A stretch of DNA of 64,000 nt from Flavobacteriaceae bacterium. Lineage in GTDB: Bacteria > Bacteroidota > Bacteroidia > Flavobacteriales > Flavobacteriaceae. The translations under genes and the position numbers were made by a program. Numbering within the stretch: the stretch's first letter is position 1; every line of letters begins with the position of its first letter. Positions 56,801-64,000 of the stretch are shown here, piece after piece. Location of the stretch: contig JANQMD010000046.1 in NCBI GenBank assembly GCA_028280265.1, positions 1 through 64,000 of the forward strand, in the 5' to 3' direction. Under the pieces are notes generated by a model that was not told the DNA's origin, did not search any database, and saw only the letters and a program-made list of their open reading frames with translations.

Positions 56801-56852
56801 GTCATGCTATAATGTATTGATTGGTAGATTGAAAAAGATTTTTGTAATATCA

Positions 56853-56915
56853 CTAACAACTAACAACTAACAACTAACAACTAACAACTAACAACTAACA
56901 ACTAACAACTAACAA
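56853..56915. repeat. Nine perfect CTAACAA heptamers running into a start codon
   Basis: Nine exact tandem copies of CTAACAA (63 bp). The last A of the array is the first base of the ATG of the VOC gene. It ends the 337-bp spacer between GH92 and that gene. Confidence 0.97.
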
Positions 56916-57331
56916 TGATACAACCTTTCCATTTAGCCATTCCTGTAAAGAATTTAGAATTGTGCAGAGCCTTTTATAGAGATGTTCTTCATTGTGAAGA
57001 AGGCAGAAGCGATACACATTGGGTAGATTTCAATTTCTTTGGACATCAATTGGTTATTCATCAAAAACAGGATTTTGATCCTCAACAAATCTCCAATCCA
57101 GTTGATGGACATGATGTTCCTGTTCCTCATTTCGGTGTTGTCCTAAGCTGGGACGATTGGCAAGTACTTTCAGAGCGTTTGAAATCCTTAAATACTTTAT
57201 TTGTTATTGAGCCTACCATTCGTTTTAAAGGAAAAATTGGTGAACAAGCTACCCTATTTTTTAAAGATCCTGAAGGCAACGCATTGGAGTTTAAAGCATT
57301 TAAAGACATACAACAATTATTTGCAAAGTAA
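56915..57331 (+). CDS. VOC family (glyoxalase/dioxygenase-like) protein
   Basis: A 138-residue cytosolic metalloprotein of the vicinal-oxygen-chelate fold. Two beta-alpha-beta-beta-beta halves are visible: [21 protein letters not shown] with its His, and [12 protein letters not shown] ... [15 protein letters not shown] with His and Glu ligands. The KDPEGNxLEF ending is diagnostic. The substrate is unknown. The start codon is fused to a nine-copy heptamer array, so the 5' leader is entirely repeat. Its TAA overlaps the next ATG by one base, implying coupling to the pseudouridine synthase gene. Confidence 0.88.
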   Translation: MIQPFHLAIPVKNLELCRAFYRDVLHCEEGRSDTHWVDFNFFGHQLVIHQKQDFDPQQISNPVDGHDVPVPHFGVVLSWDDWQVLSERLKSLNTLFVIEPTIRFKGKIGEQATLFFKDPEGNALEFKAFKDIQQLFAK

Positions 57332-58194
57332 TGCAAAACCTTGAAAATCATATCGCTTCAGTTCAACAAAACCCTATTCGATTACAAGAATATGCTGTAG
57401 GAATCTTCCAAAAATTATCCACACGATCAGCAGTAAAGAAAGCACTAAAAAAAGAGTTGATTTTGGTAAATGGTGTTCCTGGAAGTACTGCTCAGTTTAT
57501 TAAAGGCGGAGAGGAAATTACGCTCCTACAAGCAGAGAAAGTACATAAACCGTTCGATTTGAAGCTTGAAATCATTTTTGAAGATGATTTTCTAGCAGTC
57601 ATTAACAAACCTGCAGGGATTTCCGTGAGTGGCAACTCTTATCAAACCATAGACAACGCTTTAGAACAAAATATCTCTCTAAGCAATCAACAAGATGCTG
57701 TAAGGCCTCGACCTGTACATCGTTTAGACAACCCTACCTCTGGACTCTTATTAATAGGAAAAACAGCTAGCAGTATTCAACTACTTAACAAACTTTTTGA
57801 AAACAAAGAAATTCAGAAAACCTATCATGCGATTGCTATTGGTAAAATGAAAGAGGTTCATAAAATGACGCTACCAATTGACGGGAAAGAAGCGATCACG
57901 ACGTACCAACGACTTAGTTTTCAAAGTTCAAATCGTTTTGGAATGCTCAATCTCGTAGAACTAACTCCCAAAACAGGCAGAAAACATCAACTCAGAAAGC
58001 ATTTATATTCCTTAGGGAATCCAATTTTAGGAGATAAAGAGTATTTCATACAAGGCCATATTTTAAAAGGAAAAGGACTCTATTTACATGCTTCAAAATT
58101 GGTATTCGTTCACCCATTTACAAGCAAAGAACTCATCGTACAAAGCTCTTTACCGAAGAAGTTTTTAAAGATATTTCCTGAAAAGTCTTTTTAA
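57331..58194 (+). CDS. RluA family pseudouridine synthase
   Basis: A 287-residue RNA-modifying enzyme. An S4-like RNA-binding segment (about 30-65, SAVKKALKKELILVNG) precedes the catalytic domain with D133 in PVHRLDNPTSG, then KTYHAIAIGKM and LTPKTGRKHQLRKHL. The target base in rRNA or tRNA is unknown. It is translationally coupled to the VOC gene. Its 3' end overlaps the convergent regulator gene by 62 bp. Confidence 0.92.
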   Translation: MQNLENHIASVQQNPIRLQEYAVGIFQKLSTRSAVKKALKKELILVNGVPGSTAQFIKGGEEITLLQAEKVHKPFDLKLEIIFEDDFLAVINKPAGISVSGNSYQTIDNALEQNISLSNQQDAVRPRPVHRLDNPTSGLLLIGKTASSIQLLNKLFENKEIQKTYHAIAIGKMKEVHKMTLPIDGKEAITTYQRLSFQSSNRFGMLNLVELTPKTGRKHQLRKHLYSLGNPILGDKEYFIQGHILKGKGLYLHASKLVFVHPFTSKELIVQSSLPKKFLKIFPEKSF

Positions 58195-59638
58195 AGCACA
58201 TCACTAATTCTTCTATCTCTTCCTCATTTTTACTCGCAAAACCAATACGTATTGCATTATGACCCGTTCTACTGACATCGTAACGTTGCCATTCTCCTAA
58301 CTCCAATTTATATTTTTTAGCCACTTCAGATACTTCTTTCCATGTGTAGGGTGATTTCAATTTCACCCAAACTGCCATGCCTCCCTTTGGAATATCAAAC
58401 TCAAAATAGTCGCATAATTCTTGTTGAAACTGCTCACAAAAGAAATCTCTTCGCTGTTGGTAAGTCTTTAGTGTCTTCTTAATATGCCTGTCCAAATCAC
58501 CAGACTCAATGAAATCAGCAAAGGTCAATTCTAAGAGTGCATCACCTTGACGATCTACATAACGTCTGACTCTAGAAGCCTCTTCTACAAAATCCTTAGG
58601 ACCAATTAAATAGCCAATTCGAAAAACTGGAGCCACTGTTTTACAAATCGATCCAATGTAAACGACATTTCCTTGTGTATCGTGACTTGCCAAAGGCAAA
58701 ATTGGCGCATGATTGTAATTAAAATCGTAGTCATAATCATCTTCCACAATCGCAAATCGGTACTCTTTTGCTAGGTTTAAAAGATGAATTCGTCTCTCTG
58801 CAGATAATGTAACTGTTGTAGGATGATGATGATGAGAGGTGACATAGACAGCCTTGATTTGCTTCCTTTTACACAACTGTTCTAAATCATCTGTCTTTAT
58901 TCCATCTTCATCTACTGGCACTCTCAAAATACGATCTGTTCTCTCAGAAAAAGTGACGTCAGCAGCAATATAGTTTGTCTCACCTACCACAATGATGTCG
59001 TCCTTTTCCAACAAAAGTTTTGATGCTAGAAAGATTCCCATTTGACTCCCCCTTGTAATCAGGATATTTTCTTCTGTATATTGTAAACCTCTAGTTTTAT
59101 TGAGATAACTTGCCAATACTTTTCTCAGTTTTCCGCTTCCAAAAGTTTCTCCATAACTCAGCGATTTTATGGTTCTTTTTCGATCGCACAACCTTCTGTA
59201 AGTTCTAGCAATGTCTTTCAAAGGAGTTAGTCGAACATCCGAAATACCATCATCTACCAATACCCAACTTTCATCGGTATTCACTCGTTTCTTATTAAAA
59301 TTCTCATTTTTAGAAAACTTGAAATTCGCCTCATTCGACAAAACAGAGTCCTCTTCCAAAAATTCTTGCTGAGTTAATATAGGTAGTGAAGCTTTTACAT
59401 AGGTGCCTTTCTTTGGGATACTATCTACCCAACCTTGCAGCATCAATTCATCATAGCAAGCCACAACTGTTTTTCTATGAACTCCGAGTAATTCTGACAG
59501 GCTTCTACTACTAGGAAGCTTTGTCTCTGGTGGAATTTTATGACTCTTAATCAATTCAATGAACTGATTTGAAAGTTGCAAATACAGAGGAGTATTCAGA
59601 TTTCTGAGGAGCTGGAAACTTGTTTTGTACGGAAACAT
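58133..59638 (-). CDS. MocR/PdxR-type GntR regulator with aminotransferase domain
   Basis: A 501-residue fusion. The N-terminal GntR winged helix (about 15-80) has ETKLPSSRSLSELLGVHRKTVVACYDEL, and the rest is a class I aminotransferase fold. The PLP-binding lysine is K333 in YIGSICKTVAPVFRIGYL, and the pocket aspartate is in AIVEDDYDYDF. Members sense PLP or amino compounds and control PLP synthesis or amino-acid genes. No pdx genes are near. It is divergent from the DinB gene, which is a candidate target, and convergent with and overlapping the pseudouridine synthase gene. Confidence 0.92.
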   Translation of the reverse strand: MFPYKTSFQLLRNLNTPLYLQLSNQFIELIKSHKIPPETKLPSSRSLSELLGVHRKTVVACYDELMLQGWVDSIPKKGTYVKASLPILTQQEFLEEDSVLSNEANFKFSKNENFNKKRVNTDESWVLVDDGISDVRLTPLKDIARTYRRLCDRKRTIKSLSYGETFGSGKLRKVLASYLNKTRGLQYTEENILITRGSQMGIFLASKLLLEKDDIIVVGETNYIAADVTFSERTDRILRVPVDEDGIKTDDLEQLCKRKQIKAVYVTSHHHHPTTVTLSAERRIHLLNLAKEYRFAIVEDDYDYDFNYNHAPILPLASHDTQGNVVYIGSICKTVAPVFRIGYLIGPKDFVEEASRVRRYVDRQGDALLELTFADFIESGDLDRHIKKTLKTYQQRRDFFCEQFQQELCDYFEFDIPKGGMAVWVKLKSPYTWKEVSEVAKKYKLELGEWQRYDVSRTGHNAIRIGFASKNEEEIEELVMCFKKTFQEISLKTSSVKSFVR

Positions 59639-59718
59639 ACTGGACTACTAAAAAAATAAAATCTGGACGAAAATAAAAGTCCATAAATGTACTAGTTTTG
59701 AAGCATAAAACAAAAACA

Positions 59719-60237
59719 ATGTTCAATACAGACTTAAACTCAAAGGAATTCAACGAATATTATCAACGATATATCGATAAACTACCCTCCTCTATCCAAC
59801 TAAGAGAAGGCTTCGTAATTGGTAAGAAAAGCGTTGTTGATTTTTTTCAAAACATTGATGATGATAAACTACTATACCGCTATGCGCCAGAAAAGTGGAG
59901 CATTAAAGAAGTGCTTCAGCACTTAATCGACACAGAAAGAATTTTTATGTATCGCTGTTTTCGAATTGCTCGCAAAGACAATACCCCTCTAGCTGGTTTC
60001 GATCAGAATCTATACATAGAGCCTTCAGGTGCCGATAAAAAAAGTAAGGAGGACTTATTAAATGAGTTTCTTGTCAATCGAAATCATTCTATTCAATTGA
60101 TCAATAGCCTTTCTGATGAATGCTTGTCTTTTATTGGAAATGCCAGTGAAAATGATATTTCTGCAAGAGCTGCTGCTTTTATCGTTTTAGGACACGACAT
60201 CTGGCATATGGATGTCATCAAAGAAAAGTATTTGTAA
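59719..60237 (+). CDS. DinB family protein
   Basis: A 172-residue four-helix-bundle protein of the DinB/YfiT superfamily, putative metal-dependent transferase or hydrolase. The metal ligands are probably the His residues in EVLQHLIDTERIF and VLGHDIWHMDVI. ATG at 59719 is preferred over an in-frame TTG seven codons upstream. It is divergent from the MocR-type regulator across about 80 bp, so it may be controlled by it. The substrate is unknown; some relatives use bacillithiol or similar thiols. Confidence 0.85.
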   Translation: MFNTDLNSKEFNEYYQRYIDKLPSSIQLREGFVIGKKSVVDFFQNIDDDKLLYRYAPEKWSIKEVLQHLIDTERIFMYRCFRIARKDNTPLAGFDQNLYIEPSGADKKSKEDLLNEFLVNRNHSIQLINSLSDECLSFIGNASENDISARAAAFIVLGHDIWHMDVIKEKYL

Positions 60238-60346
60238 TACTATTTTAGATTCTAATCTAGATTGAAAAATACTTTCATTTTTCCAACACAAAAGCTAAAA
60301 AACAAATTTTTAGCTTGAAATTTTTCACACTTTAAACTTGAGTAAT

Positions 60347-60637
60347 ATGTTAGAAATCCGCCCAAACTGCGAGCACTGTGGAAAGCATTTGAGTAACACT
60401 TCTACAGAAGCTATGATTTGCTCTTTTGAATGCACCTACTGTAGAGATTGTGCTCTTGAATTGTTTGAAAATGTATGTCCAAGTTGTGGGGGAAACTTCG
60501 TTGAGCGTCCGATTCGCCCTCAAGCTATGATCAAAAAATATCCTGCTTCACGAAAGGAAGTATTTAAACCGAAGGCCCCTAAAGATTACCATCTAATGAA
60601 ACAAAAATACAGGCACATAGCACCCCAAAAGAGATAA
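60347..60637 (+). CDS. DUF1272 zinc-ribbon-like protein
   Basis: A 96-residue protein with eight cysteines in CxxC pairs: NCEHCGKHL, ICSFECTYCRDCA and VCPSCGGNF. This matches DUF1272, likely a double zinc-binding fold; the function is unknown. I chose the ATG at 60347 (MLEIRPNCEHC); a TTG three codons earlier is also in frame. The C-terminal 40 residues are basic. It is followed 2 bp later by the GNAT gene. Confidence 0.87.
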   Translation: MLEIRPNCEHCGKHLSNTSTEAMICSFECTYCRDCALELFENVCPSCGGNFVERPIRPQAMIKKYPASRKEVFKPKAPKDYHLMKQKYRHIAPQKR

Positions 60638-60639
60638 AA

Positions 60640-61155
60640 ATGATACAAGTAAAAGTAGCTAAACCCAAAGATGCACTCACTCTATCAGTATTGGGTAAAA
60701 AAACATACATAGAATCTCATGGTCATTATATTAATGATCAAAAATTGTTGATGAGCTACTGTGATAGAGTTTTTTCAGTAGAGAAAATAAAAGAAGAAAT
60801 ACAGGATTCTAATATCATTTTCTGGATCGCTTTTGACGGTGATTTTGCAGTAGGCTATGTACAATTAATCATAAACGAAGGAATAGAACACATAAAATCT
60901 GATAACATTTCTAAACTAGAAAGAATCTACGTATTGGATGAATATATTCCTAAAAAAGTAGGTCAACAGCTACAAAATCAATTACTCAACTATACACGAG
61001 AGCTAGGAAAAGATTTTTTATGGTTACGTGTGTATGTAAAAAACCAAAGAGCCATTCGTTTTTATCAAAAGAATGGGTTTAAAGATGTAGGGAAGACTAC
61101 CTTTTATGTGGAAAACAAAGGTTTTGACAACCATGTTTTGTCCTTAGAATTATAA
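60640..61155 (+). CDS. GNAT family N-acetyltransferase
   Basis: A 171-residue acetyl-CoA-dependent transferase. The fold shows the beta4 strand WIAFDGDFAVGYVQL, motif A around LERIYVLDEYIPKKVGQQLQ, and the closing NQRAIRFYQKNGFKDVGKTTF. Motif A lacks a typical Q/RxxGxG/A run, with KKVGQQL at that place. The substrate is unknown. It is tightly coupled to DUF1272 and lies 17 bp before the PNPOx-like gene. Confidence 0.87.
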   Translation: MIQVKVAKPKDALTLSVLGKKTYIESHGHYINDQKLLMSYCDRVFSVEKIKEEIQDSNIIFWIAFDGDFAVGYVQLIINEGIEHIKSDNISKLERIYVLDEYIPKKVGQQLQNQLLNYTRELGKDFLWLRVYVKNQRAIRFYQKNGFKDVGKTTFYVENKGFDNHVLSLEL

Positions 61156-61172
61156 CATTAAAACAGAAAAAA

Positions 61173-61841
61173 ATGCAAGAGTATACCAAATCTTCTTTGA
61201 ACAGAGTAAAACGAGGTCAAAACAGAGCAACGTATGACAAAGACCTCATCAACACAATTCTAGATGCTGGTTTTATTTGTTATGTAAGTTATATCTATAA
61301 CGAAAAAGCAATTACGATTCCTATGGCATATGGCAGAAAGGGCAATAAAATATACTTACATGGATCGCAAGCCAACAGGCTATTAAATAGTTTGTTAAAA
61401 ACTAAAGAGGTAAGTCTCACAGTAATGCACCTCGATGGTTTGGTACTAGCCAGATCGGGTTTGCACCATTCGGTAAATTATCGATCAGCCACTCTATTTG
61501 GAAAGCTTACTAAGGTTGAAGATGATGCAAAAAAGACAGAAGCTCTGGAATGTGTGATGGATCAAATGATAGAAAATCATTGGGAAACACTAAGGCCTAT
61601 GCATCAGAAAGAACTAGACAGAACTTTGGTCGTGGAAATGACTATAGAAACTGGTTCTGCAAAGATTAGAGATGTGGGGGTTAATGACGAACCCGAAGAT
61701 TACAATACAGATGTTTGGGCTGGAGTTATTCCAATAAAACAAATAGCAGGAGTTCCTGTTCCAGATGAACAACTAAAAGAGGGTATTTCAGTACCAAATC
61801 ATATCACAAATTATTATCAACGTCACTCCTCTACTGTGTAA
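61173..61841 (+). CDS. PNPOx-like flavin-binding split-barrel protein
   Basis: A 222-residue protein of the pyridoxamine-5'-phosphate oxidase-like superfamily. The beta-barrel core shows GFICYVSYIYNEKAITIPMAYGR, KIYLHGSQANRLL and ARSGLHHSVNYRSATLFG, typical of the class related to nitroimidazole-resistance (Nim) flavoproteins. It probably binds FMN or haem. It is unlikely to be the true PdxH. It follows GNAT by 17 bp in a small operon. Confidence 0.85.
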   Translation: MQEYTKSSLNRVKRGQNRATYDKDLINTILDAGFICYVSYIYNEKAITIPMAYGRKGNKIYLHGSQANRLLNSLLKTKEVSLTVMHLDGLVLARSGLHHSVNYRSATLFGKLTKVEDDAKKTEALECVMDQMIENHWETLRPMHQKELDRTLVVEMTIETGSAKIRDVGVNDEPEDYNTDVWAGVIPIKQIAGVPVPDEQLKEGISVPNHITNYYQRHSSTV

Positions 61842-61926
61842 CAAGCAATTTCTCATAAATTCCTTTAGTGAATAGTGTTTTTCTATAAGAGTTGATGTAT
61901 TTTTAAGCATTCTAACGTATAGACAC

Positions 61927-63180
61927 ATGAAAAAAGTTTTTAAAGGTCTCGGGATTGTCCTCCTGCTTCTTTTAGTGACCATCGGAATTTACTACTTCTC
62001 TAACAACGAATCTTTACCTCAAGGAACTACAGGAGTAAAAGCAGATAGTCTTGCTTTAAAAATGACAACTGCCTTAAACAAAGAAGCGTTTGACAAAACA
62101 GAAATCTTAGAATGGAGTTTTCGAAATCAGCATCATTACAAATGGGAAAAACAGCGAGGAAAAGTTCAGGTTTCCTGGGATGGAAATTCTATAGAATTGG
62201 ATTTAAACAATCACGCCAATAGCTCTGGAGGAGATCAAGAAACCATCCAAAAAGCACTTCATTATTTTAACAACGATAGTTTTTGGCTAGTAGCTCCTTA
62301 CAAGGTATTCGATGAAGGTGTAGAGAGACGTTTGGTTAACTATGAAGATAAAGAAGCGTTATTGGTTACCTATGCATCGGGCGGTTCTACTCCTGGAGAT
62401 TCATACCTCTGGTTCTTAGATGAAAAGGGCATGCCTGTTTCCTACAAAATGTGGGTGAGTATCATTCCTCTAGGAGGTGTTTCTGCCACGTGGAATGATT
62501 TAAAACTGACTGAGTCTGGAGTTTACCTTCCAACCACTCACGAGCTCTCTCTCTTGGGAATGGAAATTCCTATGGGAGAAGTAAAAGCTCGTAATCCCAA
62601 TGCAGATGCTTTGGCCCAAAAAGTTTTAAAAGCCGTAAAACACGAGGCCTACAAGAAAACAAAATATATTGATTGGAGTTTCGGTGGAAGGCGTACATAC
62701 AAGTGGAATAAAGAAGATCATATTGTTGAAGTTTCTTGGAATGATGCCAAGGTGATTCTACATCCCAATGAAATGGAAAAAAGCGTCGCTTATTTGAAAG
62801 AGGAAGAAGTATCTAACAATAAAAATTTGGTAAAAAGAGCTTGGGATTTGTTCAACAATGATAGTTTTTGGTTGGTGGCTCCACACAAACTCTTTGAACC
62901 AGGTATTCTTAGAAACATTGAAATGATAGATGGAAAAGAAGCTCTGCGTGTCAAATACACTACTGGGGGGACAACGCCTGGAGATTCTTATATATGGATT
63001 CTCGATGAAAATTACATGCCTGTTAGCTATCAAATGTACGTCCCTAGTATGAAAATGGTAGGTGTTCCTGCCACGTGGGAAGATTGGGTAGAAACAGAAT
63101 CAGGAACCATGCTTCCTAAGAATCACACCTTTTCAAGCGGTGGAAAATTAAGTATGGGAGATGTTAAGGGTTATAATTAA
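61927..63180 (+). CDS. Membrane-anchored protein of two tandem homologous domains
   Basis: A 417-residue protein I do not recognise by name. One N-terminal membrane anchor or signal (residues 7-25) is followed by two copies of a domain of about 185 residues (about 40-225 and 228-417). Matching blocks include LEWSFRNQHHYKWEK/IDWSFGGRRTYKWNK, FNNDSFWLVAPYKVFDEG/FNNDSFWLVAPHKLFEPG, ASGGSTPGDSYLWFLDE/TTGGTTPGDSYIWILDE and GVSATWNDL/GVPATWEDW. The N-terminal domain is not truncated, so both may fold. It should face the periplasm. No catalytic motif is evident. Confidence 0.7.
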   Translation: MKKVFKGLGIVLLLLLVTIGIYYFSNNESLPQGTTGVKADSLALKMTTALNKEAFDKTEILEWSFRNQHHYKWEKQRGKVQVSWDGNSIELDLNNHANSSGGDQETIQKALHYFNNDSFWLVAPYKVFDEGVERRLVNYEDKEALLVTYASGGSTPGDSYLWFLDEKGMPVSYKMWVSIIPLGGVSATWNDLKLTESGVYLPTTHELSLLGMEIPMGEVKARNPNADALAQKVLKAVKHEAYKKTKYIDWSFGGRRTYKWNKEDHIVEVSWNDAKVILHPNEMEKSVAYLKEEEVSNNKNLVKRAWDLFNNDSFWLVAPHKLFEPGILRNIEMIDGKEALRVKYTTGGTTPGDSYIWILDENYMPVSYQMYVPSMKMVGVPATWEDWVETESGTMLPKNHTFSSGGKLSMGDVKGYN

Positions 63181-63333
63181 ATTGTTGATTTTGAATTTTA
63201 TAAACTTGAAGTACTTACCTGTGGAGAATAATCTATTAAAATCTTGTTCTTTAGATATACTTAACCATAAAAATCATCCTAAATATAGAAGCAAATACCA
63301 TAAACTAGTTATCAATAACTAAAAACTAAAAAC
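63181..63333. promoter_or_regulatory. Spacer before the AI-2E-type gene
   Basis: A 153-bp AT-rich gap. Two CTAAAAA heptamers end 1 bp before the next ATG, a shorter and degenerate version of the heptamer array seen at 56853-56915. No terminator or gene was seen. Confidence 0.4.
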
Positions 63334-64000
63334 ATGAATGCTAAAATAATTTCTAACGGTATTTTAAGAACTCTTGCTGTTGTATTGGGAGTTTCTTTGC
63401 TCTGCTATTTTCTATATAAAATACAAGCTGTTCTTGTTTATATTGCCATTGCTGCTGTCATTTCTTTGATTGCAAGGCCCATTATCATGTTTTTACGAAG
63501 AAAGCTAAAGTTTCCAAACACTTTGGCAGTAATTACTACCATGTTTGTTTTTGTAGGGCTACTCATTGGTCTAGCTGGTTTGTTTGTTCCGTTGGTTACA
63601 GAACAAGGCAAAAACCTCTCATTATTACAAACTGAAGAGTTAAGAGAAGACGTTCAAAAAATTGTCAACGAAGCCAACGTTTATTTCGAGTCAAAAAACA
63701 TAGATATTCTCAGCGAGCTACAAAGTGCTGACATCTTTTCTGGATTAAAATCCATTCCAGAGGTATTAAACTCTTTTGTAGGAGCTCTAGGTTCTTTTAG
63801 CGTAGGGCTATTTTCTGTGCTTTTTATCTCTTTCTTTTTTATGAAAGACAGTAGAATCTTTAAAAATTCAATACTTACCGTGATTCCCTCTGGGACAGAA
63901 AAGCGATTTTCTCAATCCATAGAAAAAATAAATGACCTCTTATCGAGGTACTTTATTGGAATTGTGATACAAATCACCATACTGTTTGTCCTTTATACCA
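63334..64000 (+). CDS. AI-2E family transporter (partial, runs off the window)
   Basis: The first 222 residues of an inner-membrane protein; the reading frame is open to the window end. The pattern matches the AI-2E/PerM family: paired N-terminal helices (TLAVVLGVSLLCYFLYKI, VLVYIAIAAVISLIARPI), a third helix, a soluble segment (about 90-150) and then further helices. Members were linked to autoinducer-2 export, but many seem to be Na+/H+ antiporters or permeases of unknown cargo. Confidence 0.82.
   Translation, partial: MNAKIISNGILRTLAVVLGVSLLCYFLYKIQAVLVYIAIAAVISLIARPIIMFLRRKLKFPNTLAVITTMFVFVGLLIGLAGLFVPLVTEQGKNLSLLQTEELREDVQKIVNEANVYFESKNIDILSELQSADIFSGLKSIPEVLNSFVGALGSFSVGLFSVLFISFFFMKDSRIFKNSILTVIPSGTEKRFSQSIEKINDLLSRYFIGIVIQITILFVLYT

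Noticed and set aside
56572..56915. Possible CRISPR array in the GH92-VOC spacer
   Set aside because: Units are 7 or 8 bp with no constant repeat of 23-50 bp, no unique spacers of similar length and no cas genes.

Overview
The window looks like chromosome from a flavobacterium (phylum Bacteroidota, probably family Flavobacteriaceae; genus not determinable by eye). The signs are low GC, a SusC/SusD pair, lipoprotein signals, C-terminal type IX secretion (T9SS) sorting domains, the PorD family, the -7 promoter word TAnnTTTG, and the block bamD-rpoZ-coaBC-porD-recN.

Layout. 1-11 kb is housekeeping: tRNA-Pro and tRNA-Ser, a PgpH-type 7TM-HD phosphohydrolase, thiolase, an NlpC/P60 peptidase, a TPR protein, gyrA and clpC. 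11-34 kb is a polysaccharide utilization locus (PUL). Its main minus-strand operon runs SusC, SusD, a SusE-like lipoprotein, a clan GH-A-like enzyme, GH2 beta-mannosidase, GH130, a second GH-A-like paralogue, a sodium/solute symporter and a T9SS-exported binding protein. An AraC regulator is divergent from susC. Beside it lie a CE2/SGNH esterase and a 1589-residue secreted FN3-esterase-GH fusion. The content points to acetylated beta-mannan or a related mannoside.

34-38.5 kb holds an orphan gene, a sugar MFS transporter, a glycosylasparaginase and a lone 5'-nucleotidase C-terminal domain protein. 38.6-47.8 kb is conserved core: dapA, ferritin, bamD, rpoZ, coaBC, porD, recN, fabI and a glycosyltransferase. 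48-56.6 kb is a second glycan cluster: GH2 beta-mannosidase, CutC, GH20 hexosaminidase and, divergently, GH92 alpha-mannosidase. With the glycosylasparaginase and transporter these make a plausible N-glycan breakdown route split between two loci. 56.9-64 kb holds small accessory genes (VOC, RluA synthase, MocR regulator, DinB, DUF1272, GNAT, PNPOx), a tandem-duplicated membrane-anchored protein and the start of an AI-2E family transporter.

The least explained signal is in the spacers. Several gaps carry degenerate repeats phase-locked at exactly 8 bp, the clearest being sixteen units at 56572-56699. Others carry exact 7-bp repeats, including nine copies running directly into a start codon at 56915. 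REP-like palindromes sit in or next to each of the N-glycan genes; one lies inside the GH20 reading frame and one supplies the C-terminus of the second GH2. No phage, IS element, CRISPR array or rRNA was seen.
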